13,433 bases of DNA from positions 1-13,433 of the forward strand of contig JAHFCY010000040.1 of assembly GCA_023249255.1 (NCBI GenBank). The letters run 5' to 3'. The stretch is from Candidatus Lindowiibacteriota bacterium. GTDB taxonomy: Bacteria; Lindowbacteria; 2-12-FULL-62-27. The notes beneath the pieces are model-generated. The model was given only the letters and a program-made list of their open reading frames with translations, made no database searches and was not told the origin of the DNA. The position numbers and the translations under genes were made by a program. Shown piece by piece: positions 1 through 8,934 of the stretch. Each line of letters opens with the position of its first letter. The stretch's first letter is position 1.

Positions 1-3000
1 AACGGCAGCCGCGAAAACCTTTGGCTGGAATCCTCCTTGAAACGATTTGCCAACATCCACCCCGCCAGCCAGTCCTGCCGTCAACGTCCCACCCACAAAA
101 GACGCAAGTATATCCCTGCCATTGGCCCCAAAGGCCGCACTGACCCCCGCTTGGCCTACTCCTACTGCTATCGCTCCAGCAAATCCGGTCAGCGCACCTG
201 CCGTTGTCGCGACGGTGACGCCGATCGCGCTGCCTATACTCGATATCAGCGGGGCCAGCGCATACGGCGCGACAATGGCCACCACCACGGACGCAACGAC
301 CTGCAAGGCCACTTTGAGAATCTCCCTATGATCCTGCGCCCACGACTTCACGTCACGAGTCTCATCCCTCACCCAATCGGTAAATCTCTTGAACAAACCC
401 CGCATCCCGGAGGGATCCATGAAATTGATCGGATTATTGACGGTGTAGACGTATTTGTTCAGCGACGGCGGGTTCAGCAAGTCTCCCTGATCCGGATCGT
501 GGCTCATGAACCTCCCGATGCTCGCCTGATAAAACCTCGCCCGGTAGTACATCAGGCCTTGGGGGTTTTCGAGCTGGCGGCCGGTGAACGTATACGGATT
601 TCGGTTCGGATATTCGCCCGACACTTTGCGCAATTTGCCGAATGCGCTGTACGCGTATTCGATGGTCTTCGAACCGCTTGCCATGTTCGTCACAAAGCGG
701 ACGCTCTGAATCGCGTCTTGATGGTAGGCGAGACTCGTTTTCTTCGGATCGTTCGCGTCAAAGGCCGGATCGACGTATTCCGTCTGACCCACCACTTCGT
801 CCACCGTCTGGCCGTGCAAAAAGTCGCGCTCCACACGGTTCGTGCCGTCGTTTACTTCCGCGATCGTGTTGTCCCCGTCCTGCACCAAGCGCATCGTCAA
901 ATCTCCAACGCCACGCGCGACCCGCCGACCGAAGGCATCGTAGTCGTACCGAAACGGCGAGTTCGGCGGGGCGTTCGCGCCCATGACGTGCGTCAGCCGG
1001 TCCAAGGGATCGTACGCGTACGTCGTCACGTCCGCACCCGACGCCTCCGACACCATGTTTCCACGCGCGTCGTAGGTGAAATCCCGCACGATCGGTGTCG
1101 ACACGCGGCTCGACGTCGCACTCACCCGCGTTAACTCGTTTCTCCCGCTGTAGGCGTAAACCTCCTGCGTGTCGTTGTCGACCACGTTCTTTAGACGGTT
1201 CCCAAACTCGTCGTATTCAAACGCCTCGCTCCCCCCGTCCGCGTACGACACATGCGTCAGACGGTAAATGTCGTCATACGTGTACTTCTCCACCCCGCCC
1301 GCTTCCGTCTTCGCCGTCCGATTCCCCACTCGATCATAGTCGTATTTCACAAAATCGATCTTTTGATTCTGGTTATTGAACGTATTTTGTTCGATCAGTC
1401 GGTACACTTGGTCGTAGTTGTAGTTCGTAAACGTCTTGTCCGGATTCGTCCTCTGCACGATCCGCGACATCTTGTCGTAGCGGTATTTGACACCGATGCC
1501 CGAATTAGGATTTGTGATTGCGGCCACGCGGCCGAAATTATCGAAACTGTAATTGGCTTCGATCCTCTGAAACCCCTGCGGCACCGGCTCGTCCAAGGTC
1601 ATCTTGGCGCGACGCGACGAGGCGTCGTACTCGTATTTCAAATCCGACAAGGGCGTGGCCGAGAGAAGCTGTTTCTGCCGGCGCTCTCGGGAGAGGCGAC
1701 CGAACATGTCGTAATCCCGAAGCGTCACGCCGGTCGAGTCGAAGGCCTGCGCCACGTTTCCAGATAGATCATATTCGAAAGCCTGCGCCGTCTTGCCGTC
1801 CACCGTGACTTTAGCGGCGAGATTGAGCAGAGTGATCGTCCGCCGCAGTAGCGACCCGTCCGGGCGGGCGACTTCGACGAGATTGCCGTTTTTGTCGTAA
1901 TCATACGTGCTCACGCGGTCTCCGGCCCCCGGCGCGCCTGCGTCGATCCATCGCTCGGTCTTGAGCCGCCCGATGTCGTCGTATTCATACCGGTTCGTGT
2001 GAATCTGCCCCGTGATTTTGTAGCGTTCCTCGGTGCGGTTTCCGATCTCGTCGTAGACGTAATCGGTGGTGATTGGCGGTTTGGCGGCGTCCTTGAAATG
2101 CTGGGCGACCTGCGAAAGGCGGTTTAGGGCGTCAAAGACACGTTCGGTCTTGTTGCCCTCGGGGTCGATGAAGGCCGTTTTTGCGCCGAGATCGTCGTAT
2201 GTCGTCTGGTTGGCGTTGCCGAGGACGTCGGTCGTGCGGATTCTTCGGCCGAGCGCGTCATAGGCATATTCGACGGGGCGGCCGAGCGCGTCGACCTGGC
2301 GGGCGAGGTTGCCGGCCTTGTCGTACTGGTACGCGAATGTGATGTCGTTGGAGGAAGATGAGACGCTGGCGTTGGCGTCGGCCTTGTTGAACCGCTGGAC
2401 GGTTTTGATCAGCCGATCGAGGGGATCATAGACGCTCGACACGACCTCGCCCGTTGGAGAAATAAAATCGGTCCGGTTGCCGTTTTTGTCGTATTTGAAA
2501 CGGGTCACGATGTCTGCGGGATGCTCGCTCGCCGGATCAAGCGTACCGACTTCGCGACGTTCGACCATGTTGCTTGCGCGGTCGTATTTGAACACGGTCG
2601 AGCGATTCAGTGGGTCCGTCTGACGGAGGATGTTTCCGGATTGATCGTATGCCGTGGTGCTTGTCCGGGTAGCCGTGGAGGGGGATCCTTCCGCGCCGGG
2701 CGCGGTTTTAAGAATCTCGATCCGGCGGATCAGGCGGTTGATCTCGTCGTACTGGAACTGGAATATGTTGCTCTCGGCATCGCGCCGTTCGGTGCGGTTG
2801 CCCACGGCGTCGTAAAAAAACTGCTCGACATTGCCCATCGGATCGGTCGTGGCGGTCAGGCGGCCAAGGTCGTCGAAGGCGAAGTGGGTCTCCAAGAAGC
2901 GGCCGGCGCGTTTGACGCGCTCGGCGGTTTTATTTCCGACGGGATCGTAATCGAATTCGGACTCGACGCCGAGCGGTTTCAGTATATTTTTCAGCCGGCC

Positions 3001-6000
3001 GAGGGCGTCGTAGGTGAAGGACGTAGCGTGGCTGCGCACGTCCGTCGATTGAGTCCGGTTGCCCGCCTCGTCGTATGCGAACCGTTCCGTCAGTCCCAGC
3101 GGGTCGGTCCGGGAGGTCAAGCGATTTAAACCATCGTACTCGAATGTCGTGCGGTTTCCCAAGGGGTCGAACTCGGCTGTTTTGTTGTCGGCAGCGTCGT
3201 ACTCAAACGTCGTGATTTCGACGTCGAACTGGGCGAGGCGAAGCTGGGTGAGGAGCGCGAAATCCAGATTGGGTGCGTACTCTGACGGCAAGTTCAGGGC
3301 CTTGCGAACGACGCCAACGAGATTGGCGTTGAGTTTGTCGTAGACGAATCGCGTCTGGTTGCCGTTCGGAGAGATTTCGAGCGTCTTTTGGCCCCGGTCA
3401 TTGTATTGAAACTGCGTGACGATGTCCTGCGTGGATACGCCGGTTGGGTCGTTGTCGATTTCGACGATTTGGGCAATGAGGCGTTTTAGGGAATCGTATT
3501 TCAGGGACGTCACCGTGCCGCGGCCATCGGTCAGGCGTGTGGGGTTTCCGACAGCGTTGTAGTCCACGCGTTCCACGATCTCGGCGTAGTCAGAGCTGGC
3601 CACGGGCCGATGGATTTCGACTTGGCGGCCCATCGCGTCGTAGACAAACGACGCCGAATGGCCGTTCTCGTCCATTTCCTGAATTTTTTGCCCGTTGGCG
3701 TCATAGACGTTTTTCCGAGTGAGCGTCTGGCCGCCGTTATGCCGGATGAGATCGGTCAGGGCGCCGAATCCATCGTAGCGAAATTCGGTCACTGCGTTTT
3801 TCGCGTCGGTGGCCTTGATCATATTGCCGGCGGCGTCGAATTCGTAGGAGACCGCATTTGCGAGCGCATCGATTTTCCGGACCAGCTTGTCCAGCGCGTT
3901 GTATTCCAAACTGCCCTTGAACCCGCGCGGGTCGATGAGGCCGGTGACGTTTCCGCGCCGGTCATAATCGATGCGGCTGGTGGAGGATTTGGTTTTGGCC
4001 AAATCGGCCCATTCGGTCATCCGCGTCAATTTGTCCTGAACATCAAAGAGGAGTTCCTTTTTGAAGCCGAGGGGGTCGGTGTATTCGACTTTGCGGGCGG
4101 CGAGACCCGAGGCGGAGAAATTATCGGTGTAGTCGAGCCGTTCAGTGATGCCGTCGGGGAAAGTCGTGACGAGTTTTCGGTCGAGCGCGTCGAGCGTAAA
4201 GCGCGTAACGGCGCCCATGGGGTCGGTGACGGCCACGACGTTGTCGCGGGCGTCGTAATCGAACTTGCGGGACAGAAAGCGGTTTTCCTCTGTGAAAAAT
4301 GCGCGGATTTCGGTGAGGCGGCCGAGTCCGTCGTTGACGTTGACGATGCGGCCGCCGGCGGCGTCGATAAGTTCGACCTGATTGTTCAAGGGATCTCCGC
4401 CGACTTTCTCGCGGAAGATAATTTGTTCTTTCGTGCCGTTCGGAAATTCGGTGAGGGTCTTTCGGAAGAGGGCATCGTAGTCGAATTTGACTGTGTGGCC
4501 GAGGGCGTCGGTCTGGGCGGTCGGGAGGCCCGTGAGGAAATCGTAGTCGTTTTTGGTGATGCTAAGAAGCTTGCCGGCGGCGTCGAATTTGGAGACGGAT
4601 TTGAGAAGATGGAACTGGTCGAAGAACTCGAAAACGGTGCGGTTGCCGAGGGCGTCGGTCGTTTCAACAAGCTGGCCGATGGAATTGTAGCGTTTGGTCA
4701 TCCGGGAGACGGTCTTGCCGTCTCCGTCCACGACTTCGATCCGGGTCGGCTGGCCCGAAGCGGCCGGATCGAATCCTTCGTCGTCGAAGAACATGCGGGT
4801 GTGGACGGCGTCGCCGGTGATCTCGGTTACCTGATCCCTGTATTTCGGATGGAATTGGTAGAAGACGTGACTCAAAATCGTGCCGTCTGCGCCGCCTACG
4901 ACGCTCATGCTCGTGAAATTGTGCAACTGCCGCTCCTCGTCGGAGGAGAACGAGCGGCGGACGAAAAAGGTGGGCGGGGCGGACGGCTGGATATTGTCGC
5001 CGATGGTGTTTATTTCGAGGATGTTGTTTCGGAATTTGTCAGAAATGAATTCCTGGCGGCGGATGACGTTGCCGAACGTGCGGCTGGCGGCGAGGTCGTC
5101 GACGAGTTCGGCTCGGATGAGCTGGCCGGAGAAGGTATCGTCCAACTCGCTGATGTAGGAAAGGACGAGTTTTCGGCGAATCTCGGATATGGTTGTGACC
5201 TGCCGGTTCTGGGCGTCTTGAAAGTCGTAAGTGTAATTCGTGACGTGCTGGTCCGGGCCGCCGGGAATCCGCGTTTGTTTGACGGCGCGGTAGGTGACAA
5301 GCGTCAGAAATGAGCGGGACTGGGTCTGGAGGACGCCGTTTTGGATGCCGGTTACGACGTTGTACTGGATCGGTTCAGAGCGTTTGAAGTCGGAATAGTC
5401 GTATCCGGTTTTGCCGCCGGTTGGATAGACTACTTCTTTAACGAACAGGCCGCGGTTGGTGTTGCGGGTGGCTTCGAATCCCTTGAACGAGTGGAACGCC
5501 TCATCGTCGGTGAGTTTTCCCTGATCGACGAGGGCATGGAGGGCGAAGCCGCGTTCGAAGAAGGCGTTGGTGAGGTCGCCGGAAAAGGTGGCGTAGAGGG
5601 ATGAAAGGTTCTGGGCGAGCTCGTCGGATGCATTTTGGACGAGATTTCCGACAGGCCCCTCTCCATATTTAATAGCAAGCGAGCGGCCCATGGCGTCCTC
5701 GATGCGGGTTAAGACGGGCCAGTCGATAAGTTTGTCGGCGGCGTCGAGGAATCTGGGCTGAATCTCCGGCGCGAGACTAGCGGCATCGTTATAGAAAAAC
5801 TTTTTGATAACGCGGTCGCCGAGGCGGATTTCGGTCAGCCGGTCGTCGATGTCGTAGACGAAGAGGACTTCCCTGCCGACCGTATCGAGAATTTTGGATA
5901 GCAGGGACTGCGCGGGGTAGCGGGTGCCGGGGCGGTAGGTGAAGGACATGACGTTGTTTTGGGTGCGGTCGGCGATCGTGGAAAGCCTGCCTTGTTGGTC

Positions 6001-7725
6001 GAACGTGTATTTGACGCCGTTTTTTTCGGTCAGTGCGAATGTGTTGTCAGGGCGACGCTCGAAGGTGAAGGTGAATCCCGGTTTTTGGAAACGGCCTTGG
6101 GCGTCGAGAACGATGGGGATGACGTTGCCGCCGACGTACGTGAGGACCGACCGGGCGGGATCGAACGAGGGGAAATCGAAGCGCCAGCCGAGGCCCAAGG
6201 GGTTGGGAACCACGCGCGACTGCGCTCGAAGGTCCGCTATCGACTGATCGAGTTGCTGGATGTCGGATTCGGAAAGGGAAAAATTATTTTCGGCGGCGAG
6301 GCGTTGGAGGTTGGCCAGAAAAATTTTCTGGGCATCGTGCAAAAATCCCAGCACGACGAGCCGGTAAAGACCTTGGTAGACCTCGTTCTGGTTGTAGACC
6401 CGGCTGATCGTAAGATCCAGTTCGCCTCGGCCCGGCAGTGTCAGGTCGGTCTGCCGGAGGACAAGGTTTCCGGAAAACGGATCGACAGATTCAATATTGT
6501 TCTGAAAAAAGTCCCGAAACGGCGTGATGCCGTCCACTTCCTCCTTCTGCAAAAACGGCGTCCTGAACTGGCTGGGGACTTTGCCTTCGGCCGCGAGCGT
6601 CGTGACGGTTGGATCGGCGAAGGCGCCGAGGTTGCCATCGCGAAATCCTGTGACGAAACGCGTATCGAGAAAATCGACGAAAATGGGCGGCGAGAGGATG
6701 TCGGCGCCCTGATCCGTCGATCTGGCGACGATCGCGTGGCGGCCATCGAAGGAGTCAATCCTGACCGCGAGGGCGAAACTGTCGGCGACATGGGAGGCCG
6801 GAACGAAGGATCCGCCATCGAGGCTGACGGAAACGGCGGATAGCGGCGCGGCAAATCCGGCGGGTTGGACGGGAACCTGGACGGTGACGCTCGCGGCTCC
6901 TGTCTTTGTGCCGTCAGCAGGAGACACAATCCGAAATCCAGCGGGACTTGGAACGACAATTTCAAAGACCTCGCCTGCGACCGCCGCTCCCGCGCGCATT
7001 ACGGTGACCGTGACGGAATGGGGGCCGGCGGCGGAAAAGAGCACTCCGGTCCAGAGTTGGTTGGCGCCTTGCGTGAGCGGGCGTTCAGTGCCGCTGTCGA
7101 GAGCGTCTTTCAGCGAAACGGATGCTCCGGCGGAGAGGGCGGCATCTATCAAAAACGAGGCCTGCGGTGGAACGCCGACGGCGAGGGACGCGAATTGAAT
7201 AGGAGACGCGGCCCGGGAAATGACGGTGATTGTGTATCGGATGGGCGTATCGGAAACGAAATCAATATCGAGCGGCACAGCCTCGACGACGTATGCGCCG
7301 GGGGTGTCAGCGGCGACGAACAGCGTTGACGCAATGCCCTTCTCGTCACTCACCGATTCTGGTGAAGTCACATAAGCGTCATGGGTGTCGACGGGCGCCG
7401 ATTCGACGCGAAATCGAACATGCGCGCCCCGGACGGGCTTGGAGGCTTCGTCAAGGACGAGGGCGCGGAGGGGGAGAGGCGAGAGTTGTCTGGTCGTCAG
7501 AGTCTGGCCAGCGCCGGAGTTTGACGGGGTTTGGAGATGGAAGTTTGCGGCGACGGTGAAAAATTCGTCGATGCGGGCGAGGGTGTCGGTCGAGGCGAGG
7601 AAGACGCCGGCGAAGGCCAAGGGGAAGGCACACAAAAAAACCGACTGGGCGCGCAACCAAACGCGCCCAAGCCGGACAATGCCCCTCTTGCGATGCGCCC
7701 CCCTTGTGTCCGACGAATCCCCCAT
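1..7725 (-). CDS. Giant secreted RHS/YD-repeat protein, 3' end cut by window
   Basis: Seen: one minus-strand frame stays open from ATG 7725 to the window edge (at least 2575 codons). The start is the first ATG after an in-frame TGA at 7803-7801 and follows GAAGGGTGG with 6 nt spacing. Residues 1-45 have an Arg-rich start and a hydrophobic core (FLCAFPLAFAGVFLA), a likely Sec signal. Residues 79-154 resemble a Big_1 Ig-like domain. Residues 266-346 look like a second Ig-like domain (VSVSLDGGSF). Residues 419-456 match the RHS N-terminal segment (TDLTLPGRGELDLTISRVYN), with GLGWRF at 510-515. YD repeats fill about 540-2300 (YDYDAFGRRV, FTYDARGNMV). The RHS core end spans 2393-2440 (YYRARFYQASIGRFMSHDP, NNPINFMDPSG). 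A Gly/Ala-rich segment covers about 2476-2560. Known: in this family the repeats form a shell around a variable C-terminal domain, often a toxin. Inferred: secreted polymorphic toxin or adhesin-like protein. The C-terminal domain lies outside the window, so its activity is unknown. Confidence 0.95.
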   Translation of the reverse strand, partial: MGDSSDTRGAHRKRGIVRLGRVWLRAQSVFLCAFPLAFAGVFLASTDTLARIDEFFTVAANFHLQTPSNSGAGQTLTTRQLSPLPLRALVLDEASKPVRGAHVRFRVESAPVDTHDAYVTSPESVSDEKGIASTLFVAADTPGAYVVEAVPLDIDFVSDTPIRYTITVISRAASPIQFASLAVGVPPQASFLIDAALSAGASVSLKDALDSGTERPLTQGANQLWTGVLFSAAGPHSVTVTVMRAGAAVAGEVFEIVVPSPAGFRIVSPADGTKTGAASVTVQVPVQPAGFAAPLSAVSVSLDGGSFVPASHVADSFALAVRIDSFDGRHAIVARSTDQGADILSPPIFVDFLDTRFVTGFRDGNLGAFADPTVTTLAAEGKVPSQFRTPFLQKEEVDGITPFRDFFQNNIESVDPFSGNLVLRQTDLTLPGRGELDLTISRVYNQNEVYQGLYRLVVLGFLHDAQKIFLANLQRLAAENNFSLSESDIQQLDQSIADLRAQSRVVPNPLGLGWRFDFPSFDPARSVLTYVGGNVIPIVLDAQGRFQKPGFTFTFERRPDNTFALTEKNGVKYTFDQQGRLSTIADRTQNNVMSFTYRPGTRYPAQSLLSKILDTVGREVLFVYDIDDRLTEIRLGDRVIKKFFYNDAASLAPEIQPRFLDAADKLIDWPVLTRIEDAMGRSLAIKYGEGPVGNLVQNASDELAQNLSSLYATFSGDLTNAFFERGFALHALVDQGKLTDDEAFHSFKGFEATRNTNRGLFVKEVVYPTGGKTGYDYSDFKRSEPIQYNVVTGIQNGVLQTQSRSFLTLVTYRAVKQTRIPGGPDQHVTNYTYDFQDAQNRQVTTISEIRRKLVLSYISELDDTFSGQLIRAELVDDLAASRTFGNVIRRQEFISDKFRNNILEINTIGDNIQPSAPPTFFVRRSFSSDEERQLHNFTSMSVVGGADGTILSHVFYQFHPKYRDQVTEITGDAVHTRMFFDDEGFDPAASGQPTRIEVVDGDGKTVSRMTKRYNSIGQLVETTDALGNRTVFEFFDQFHLLKSVSKFDAAGKLLSITKNDYDFLTGLPTAQTDALGHTVKFDYDALFRKTLTEFPNGTKEQIIFREKVGGDPLNNQVELIDAAGGRIVNVNDGLGRLTEIRAFFTEENRFLSRKFDYDARDNVVAVTDPMGAVTRFTLDALDRKLVTTFPDGITERLDYTDNFSASGLAARKVEYTDPLGFKKELLFDVQDKLTRMTEWADLAKTKSSTSRIDYDRRGNVTGLIDPRGFKGSLEYNALDKLVRKIDALANAVSYEFDAAGNMIKATDAKNAVTEFRYDGFGALTDLIRHNGGQTLTRKNVYDANGQKIQEMDENGHSASFVYDAMGRQVEIHRPVASSDYAEIVERVDYNAVGNPTRLTDGRGTVTSLKYDSLKRLIAQIVEIDNDPTGVSTQDIVTQFQYNDRGQKTLEISPNGNQTRFVYDKLNANLVGVVRKALNLPSEYAPNLDFALLTQLRLAQFDVEITTFEYDAADNKTAEFDPLGNRTTFEYDGLNRLTSRTDPLGLTERFAYDEAGNRTQSTDVRSHATSFTYDALGRLKNILKPLGVESEFDYDPVGNKTAERVKRAGRFLETHFAFDDLGRLTATTDPMGNVEQFFYDAVGNRTERRDAESNIFQFQYDEINRLIRRIEILKTAPGAEGSPSTATRTSTTAYDQSGNILRQTDPLNRSTVFKYDRASNMVERREVGTLDPASEHPADIVTRFKYDKNGNRTDFISPTGEVVSSVYDPLDRLIKTVQRFNKADANASVSSSSNDITFAYQYDKAGNLARQVDALGRPVEYAYDALGRRIRTTDVLGNANQTTYDDLGAKTAFIDPEGNKTERVFDALNRLSQVAQHFKDAAKPPITTDYVYDEIGNRTEERYKITGQIHTNRYEYDDIGRLKTERWIDAGAPGAGDRVSTYDYDKNGNLVEVARPDGSLLRRTITLLNLAAKVTVDGKTAQAFEYDLSGNVAQAFDSTGVTLRDYDMFGRLSRERRQKQLLSATPLSDLKYEYDASSRRAKMTLDEPVPQGFQRIEANYSFDNFGRVAAITNPNSGIGVKYRYDKMSRIVQRTNPDKTFTNYNYDQVYRLIEQNTFNNQNQKIDFVKYDYDRVGNRTAKTEAGGVEKYTYDDIYRLTHVSYADGGSEAFEYDEFGNRLKNVVDNDTQEVYAYSGRNELTRVSATSSRVSTPIVRDFTYDARGNMVSEASGADVTTYAYDPLDRLTHVMGANAPPNSPFRYDYDAFGRRVARGVGDLTMRLVQDGDNTIAEVNDGTNRVERDFLHGQTVDEVVGQTEYVDPAFDANDPKKTSLAYHQDAIQSVRFVTNMASGSKTIEYAYSAFGKLRKVSGEYPNRNPYTFTGRQLENPQGLMYYRARFYQASIGRFMSHDPDQGDLLNPPSLNKYVYTVNNPINFMDPSGMRGLFKRFTDWVRDETRDVKSWAQDHREILKVALQVVASVVVAIVAPYALAPLISSIGSAIGVTVATTAGALTGFAGAIAVGVGQAGVSAAFGANGRDILASFVGGTLTAGLAGGVDVGKSFQGGFQPKVFAAAV
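610..6000 (-). repeat. YD-repeat region inside the RHS gene
   Basis: Degenerate repeats of roughly 20-30 codons recur with the pattern Y-x-Y/F-D-x-x-G-R/N-x-x, for example YAYDPLDRLT near 1010 and FDYDARDNVV near 4250. At DNA level they appear on the plus strand as recurring strings such as gtcgtcgta and gggcgtcgta. The repeat composition also opens long spurious frames on the opposite strand. Known: such repeats build the beta-strand cocoon of RHS and TcC-type proteins. Confidence 0.85.
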
Positions 7726-7745
7726 CCGCAACCACCCTTCAGTAG

Positions 7746-7774
7746 AGTATATAATGAAACCGGCTGACTTTCGA
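7746..7774 (-). promoter_or_regulatory. Candidate promoter of the RHS gene
   Basis: On the minus strand TCGAAA (7774-7769) stands 17 nt upstream of TATACT (7751-7746), matching the sigma-70 consensus at 4/6 and 5/6. Transcription would start about 15 nt before ATG 7725 and keep the GAAGGGTGG ribosome site. This would let the RHS gene be expressed separately from the TPR gene upstream. Prediction by eye only. Confidence 0.4.
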
Positions 7775-7838
7775 TCTATCCGCTTACGAGGATTCGAAGT
7801 TCAAAAAAAAGGGTGCTCGATACGATTTCTCCTTGAGT

Positions 7839-8417
7839 CTATTTGCCCGTCGACAAGCCTTCTTGGGCGCGTTTTAGAGCCTCCTTGACCTGCGGAACAA
7901 CCCAGGACGACGGCTGGCCCGACAAAACCGACTCGAATTCCTCAATCGCCTTCTGCCACTCCTTCTTTCGCGCGTATATTTTTCCGATTGCGTATTTGGT
8001 TTCGGCGACCAGAGCGTCACCGGGATAAAGCCGGACGAGGGCGGCGTAGGCGGTTAGCGCTTCGTCCGGGCGGTTTTTCATTACGTGCGCGTCTCCGATC
8101 CACTTCTGGGCGCGCGGGGCGAGGGCGTGGGTGGAATGTTTGGAGACAAAGTCCGTGAACCGGGTGATGGCCGTGTCGATGTCCCACTGGTAATAGAACG
8201 AGCGGGCGATTTCGTATTCCGCGCGGAGGGCGGTATCGGACGCGGGCGCTGCGGCTGCGGCGGCCTCATAGGCATGGATAGCCGTCGCATATTGGACGTT
8301 TTTGAAGGCTTTCTGCGCTTCCAGGAAAAGTTCGTCCTGGGATTTAGCAAACGCGGGGTCGGCGGTAAAGATCACCGCCGTGAGGACGGCGAGGGCGGCG
8401 CGAGAAAACGCGGACAT
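7839..8417 (-). CDS. Secreted TPR-repeat protein
   Basis: A 192-residue protein. Residues 1-24 form a Sec signal peptide with a hydrophobic core (ALAVLTAVIFTA) and a probable cut after AFA at 24. The mature part is helical with about four tetratricopeptide repeats near 30-62, 65-98, 101-135 and 138-172 (EYEIARSFYYQWDIDTAITR, KYAIGKIYARKKEWQKAIEE). Known: periplasmic TPR proteins of the YbgF/BamD kind act as scaffolds for envelope complexes; no lipobox cysteine is visible here. It starts 3 nt after the stop of the preceding small gene and lacks a clear Shine-Dalgarno of its own, so translation is probably coupled. The giant RHS gene follows 113 nt downstream. Inferred: it may help export, fold or anchor the RHS protein. 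The TPR and signal-peptide calls are firm; the role is a guess. Confidence 0.9.
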   Translation of the reverse strand: MSAFSRAALAVLTAVIFTADPAFAKSQDELFLEAQKAFKNVQYATAIHAYEAAAAAAPASDTALRAEYEIARSFYYQWDIDTAITRFTDFVSKHSTHALAPRAQKWIGDAHVMKNRPDEALTAYAALVRLYPGDALVAETKYAIGKIYARKKEWQKAIEEFESVLSGQPSSWVVPQVKEALKRAQEGLSTGK

Positions 8418-8420
8418 GGA

Positions 8421-8804
8421 TCAGAATCGCCGAAGGAGTTTCATCGAATAACCCATTTCTTGAGTACAGTAGTCGATGGCACCCTGACGCGAGGCAAACT
8501 CAGTCACGCCTCGGCTTGCGCGGATCTTCGCAAGGTCCGTATCCGATGCCCAGACCCTCACCACCAGCGTTTCGCCGCGTGGATGGTCCTTGGCCATGAA
8601 CATGAAATACCCGATGCTGGTATCGTGGATGAGAAAACAGGGTAGACCTTGGGAATCGGAGATACGGCGTTCGTAGTGGCAGAGCACATAGATCGTATCG
8701 TCGGCGGAAGCCGGTGCCGCGCCAATCAGAACGCCGAGAAGAGCCGCCACCAGAACTCCGAAAGTGACGGCGGTATATATATATTTGTGTTTATTCATAA
8801 ACAT
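8421..8804 (-). CDS. Small secreted protein of unknown function
   Basis: A 127-residue protein. ATG 8804 is preceded by AAGGGGGG with about 6 nt spacing, which supports this start over the ATG two codons later. Residues 1-34 form a signal peptide with a long hydrophobic stretch (AVTFGVLVAALLGVLIGAAP) and a probable cut after ASA. The mature part is about 93 residues, with three cysteines (42, 56, 113) and the segment VVRVWASDTDLAKIRASRGV. I do not recognise a family. It is the first gene of a tight pair with the TPR gene (3-nt gap) and lies upstream of the RHS giant. It could be a partner or chaperone of the secreted proteins, but nothing in the sequence shows this. Confidence 0.8.
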   Translation of the reverse strand: MFMNKHKYIYTAVTFGVLVAALLGVLIGAAPASADDTIYVLCHYERRISDSQGLPCFLIHDTSIGYFMFMAKDHPRGETLVVRVWASDTDLAKIRASRGVTEFASRQGAIDYCTQEMGYSMKLLRRF

Positions 8805-8862
8805 GCTGTTCCCCCCTTGTGTGGTTCATGCAATCGACGGACACGCCGATAGCCGGAAACTA

Positions 8863-8878
8863 TATGTCGCGTGACATA
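8863..8878. promoter_or_regulatory. Palindrome next to a -10-like box
   Basis: TATGTC-GCGT-GACATA is a perfect 6-bp dyad with a 4-nt centre. One arm overlaps the -10-like TATAGT (8864-8859, minus strand) that could drive the leftward gene cluster. This is the usual layout of a repressor operator. The regulator is unknown and the match could be chance. Confidence 0.35.
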
Positions 8879-8902
8879 GCTTGGATTTCTGTGATTGCGA
8901 AG

Positions 8903-8934
8903 ACGCAGCGGTCAGACTAGAAAGACCGCCGCGT
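8903..8934. repeat. Imperfect 10-bp hairpin
   Basis: ACGCaGCGGTC (8903-8913) pairs with GACCGCcGCGT (8924-8934): 10 base pairs with one mismatch around a 10-nt loop. No T-run follows on either strand, so it is not a standard terminator. It ends exactly one base before the 13-bp inverted repeat starts. Confidence 0.5.

Noticed and set aside
3610-5313. A 567-codon open frame on the plus strand, with several others across 37-7300
   Set aside because: It lies antisense to the YD-repeat gene and its residues mirror the repeat pattern (strings of V, E, G and D). The minus-strand frame has all the recognised domains.
6441-6965. A 174-codon minus-strand frame rich in Ser, Pro and Arg
   Set aside because: It is an out-of-frame shadow of the RHS gene, which reads through the same bases with clear Ig-like and RHS sequence.
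7801-7860. Possible terminator after the TPR gene, with a run of eight T on the minus strand
   Set aside because: Only short interrupted pairing (GGG/CCC and CTC/GAG) precedes the T-run, so no convincing stem can be drawn.
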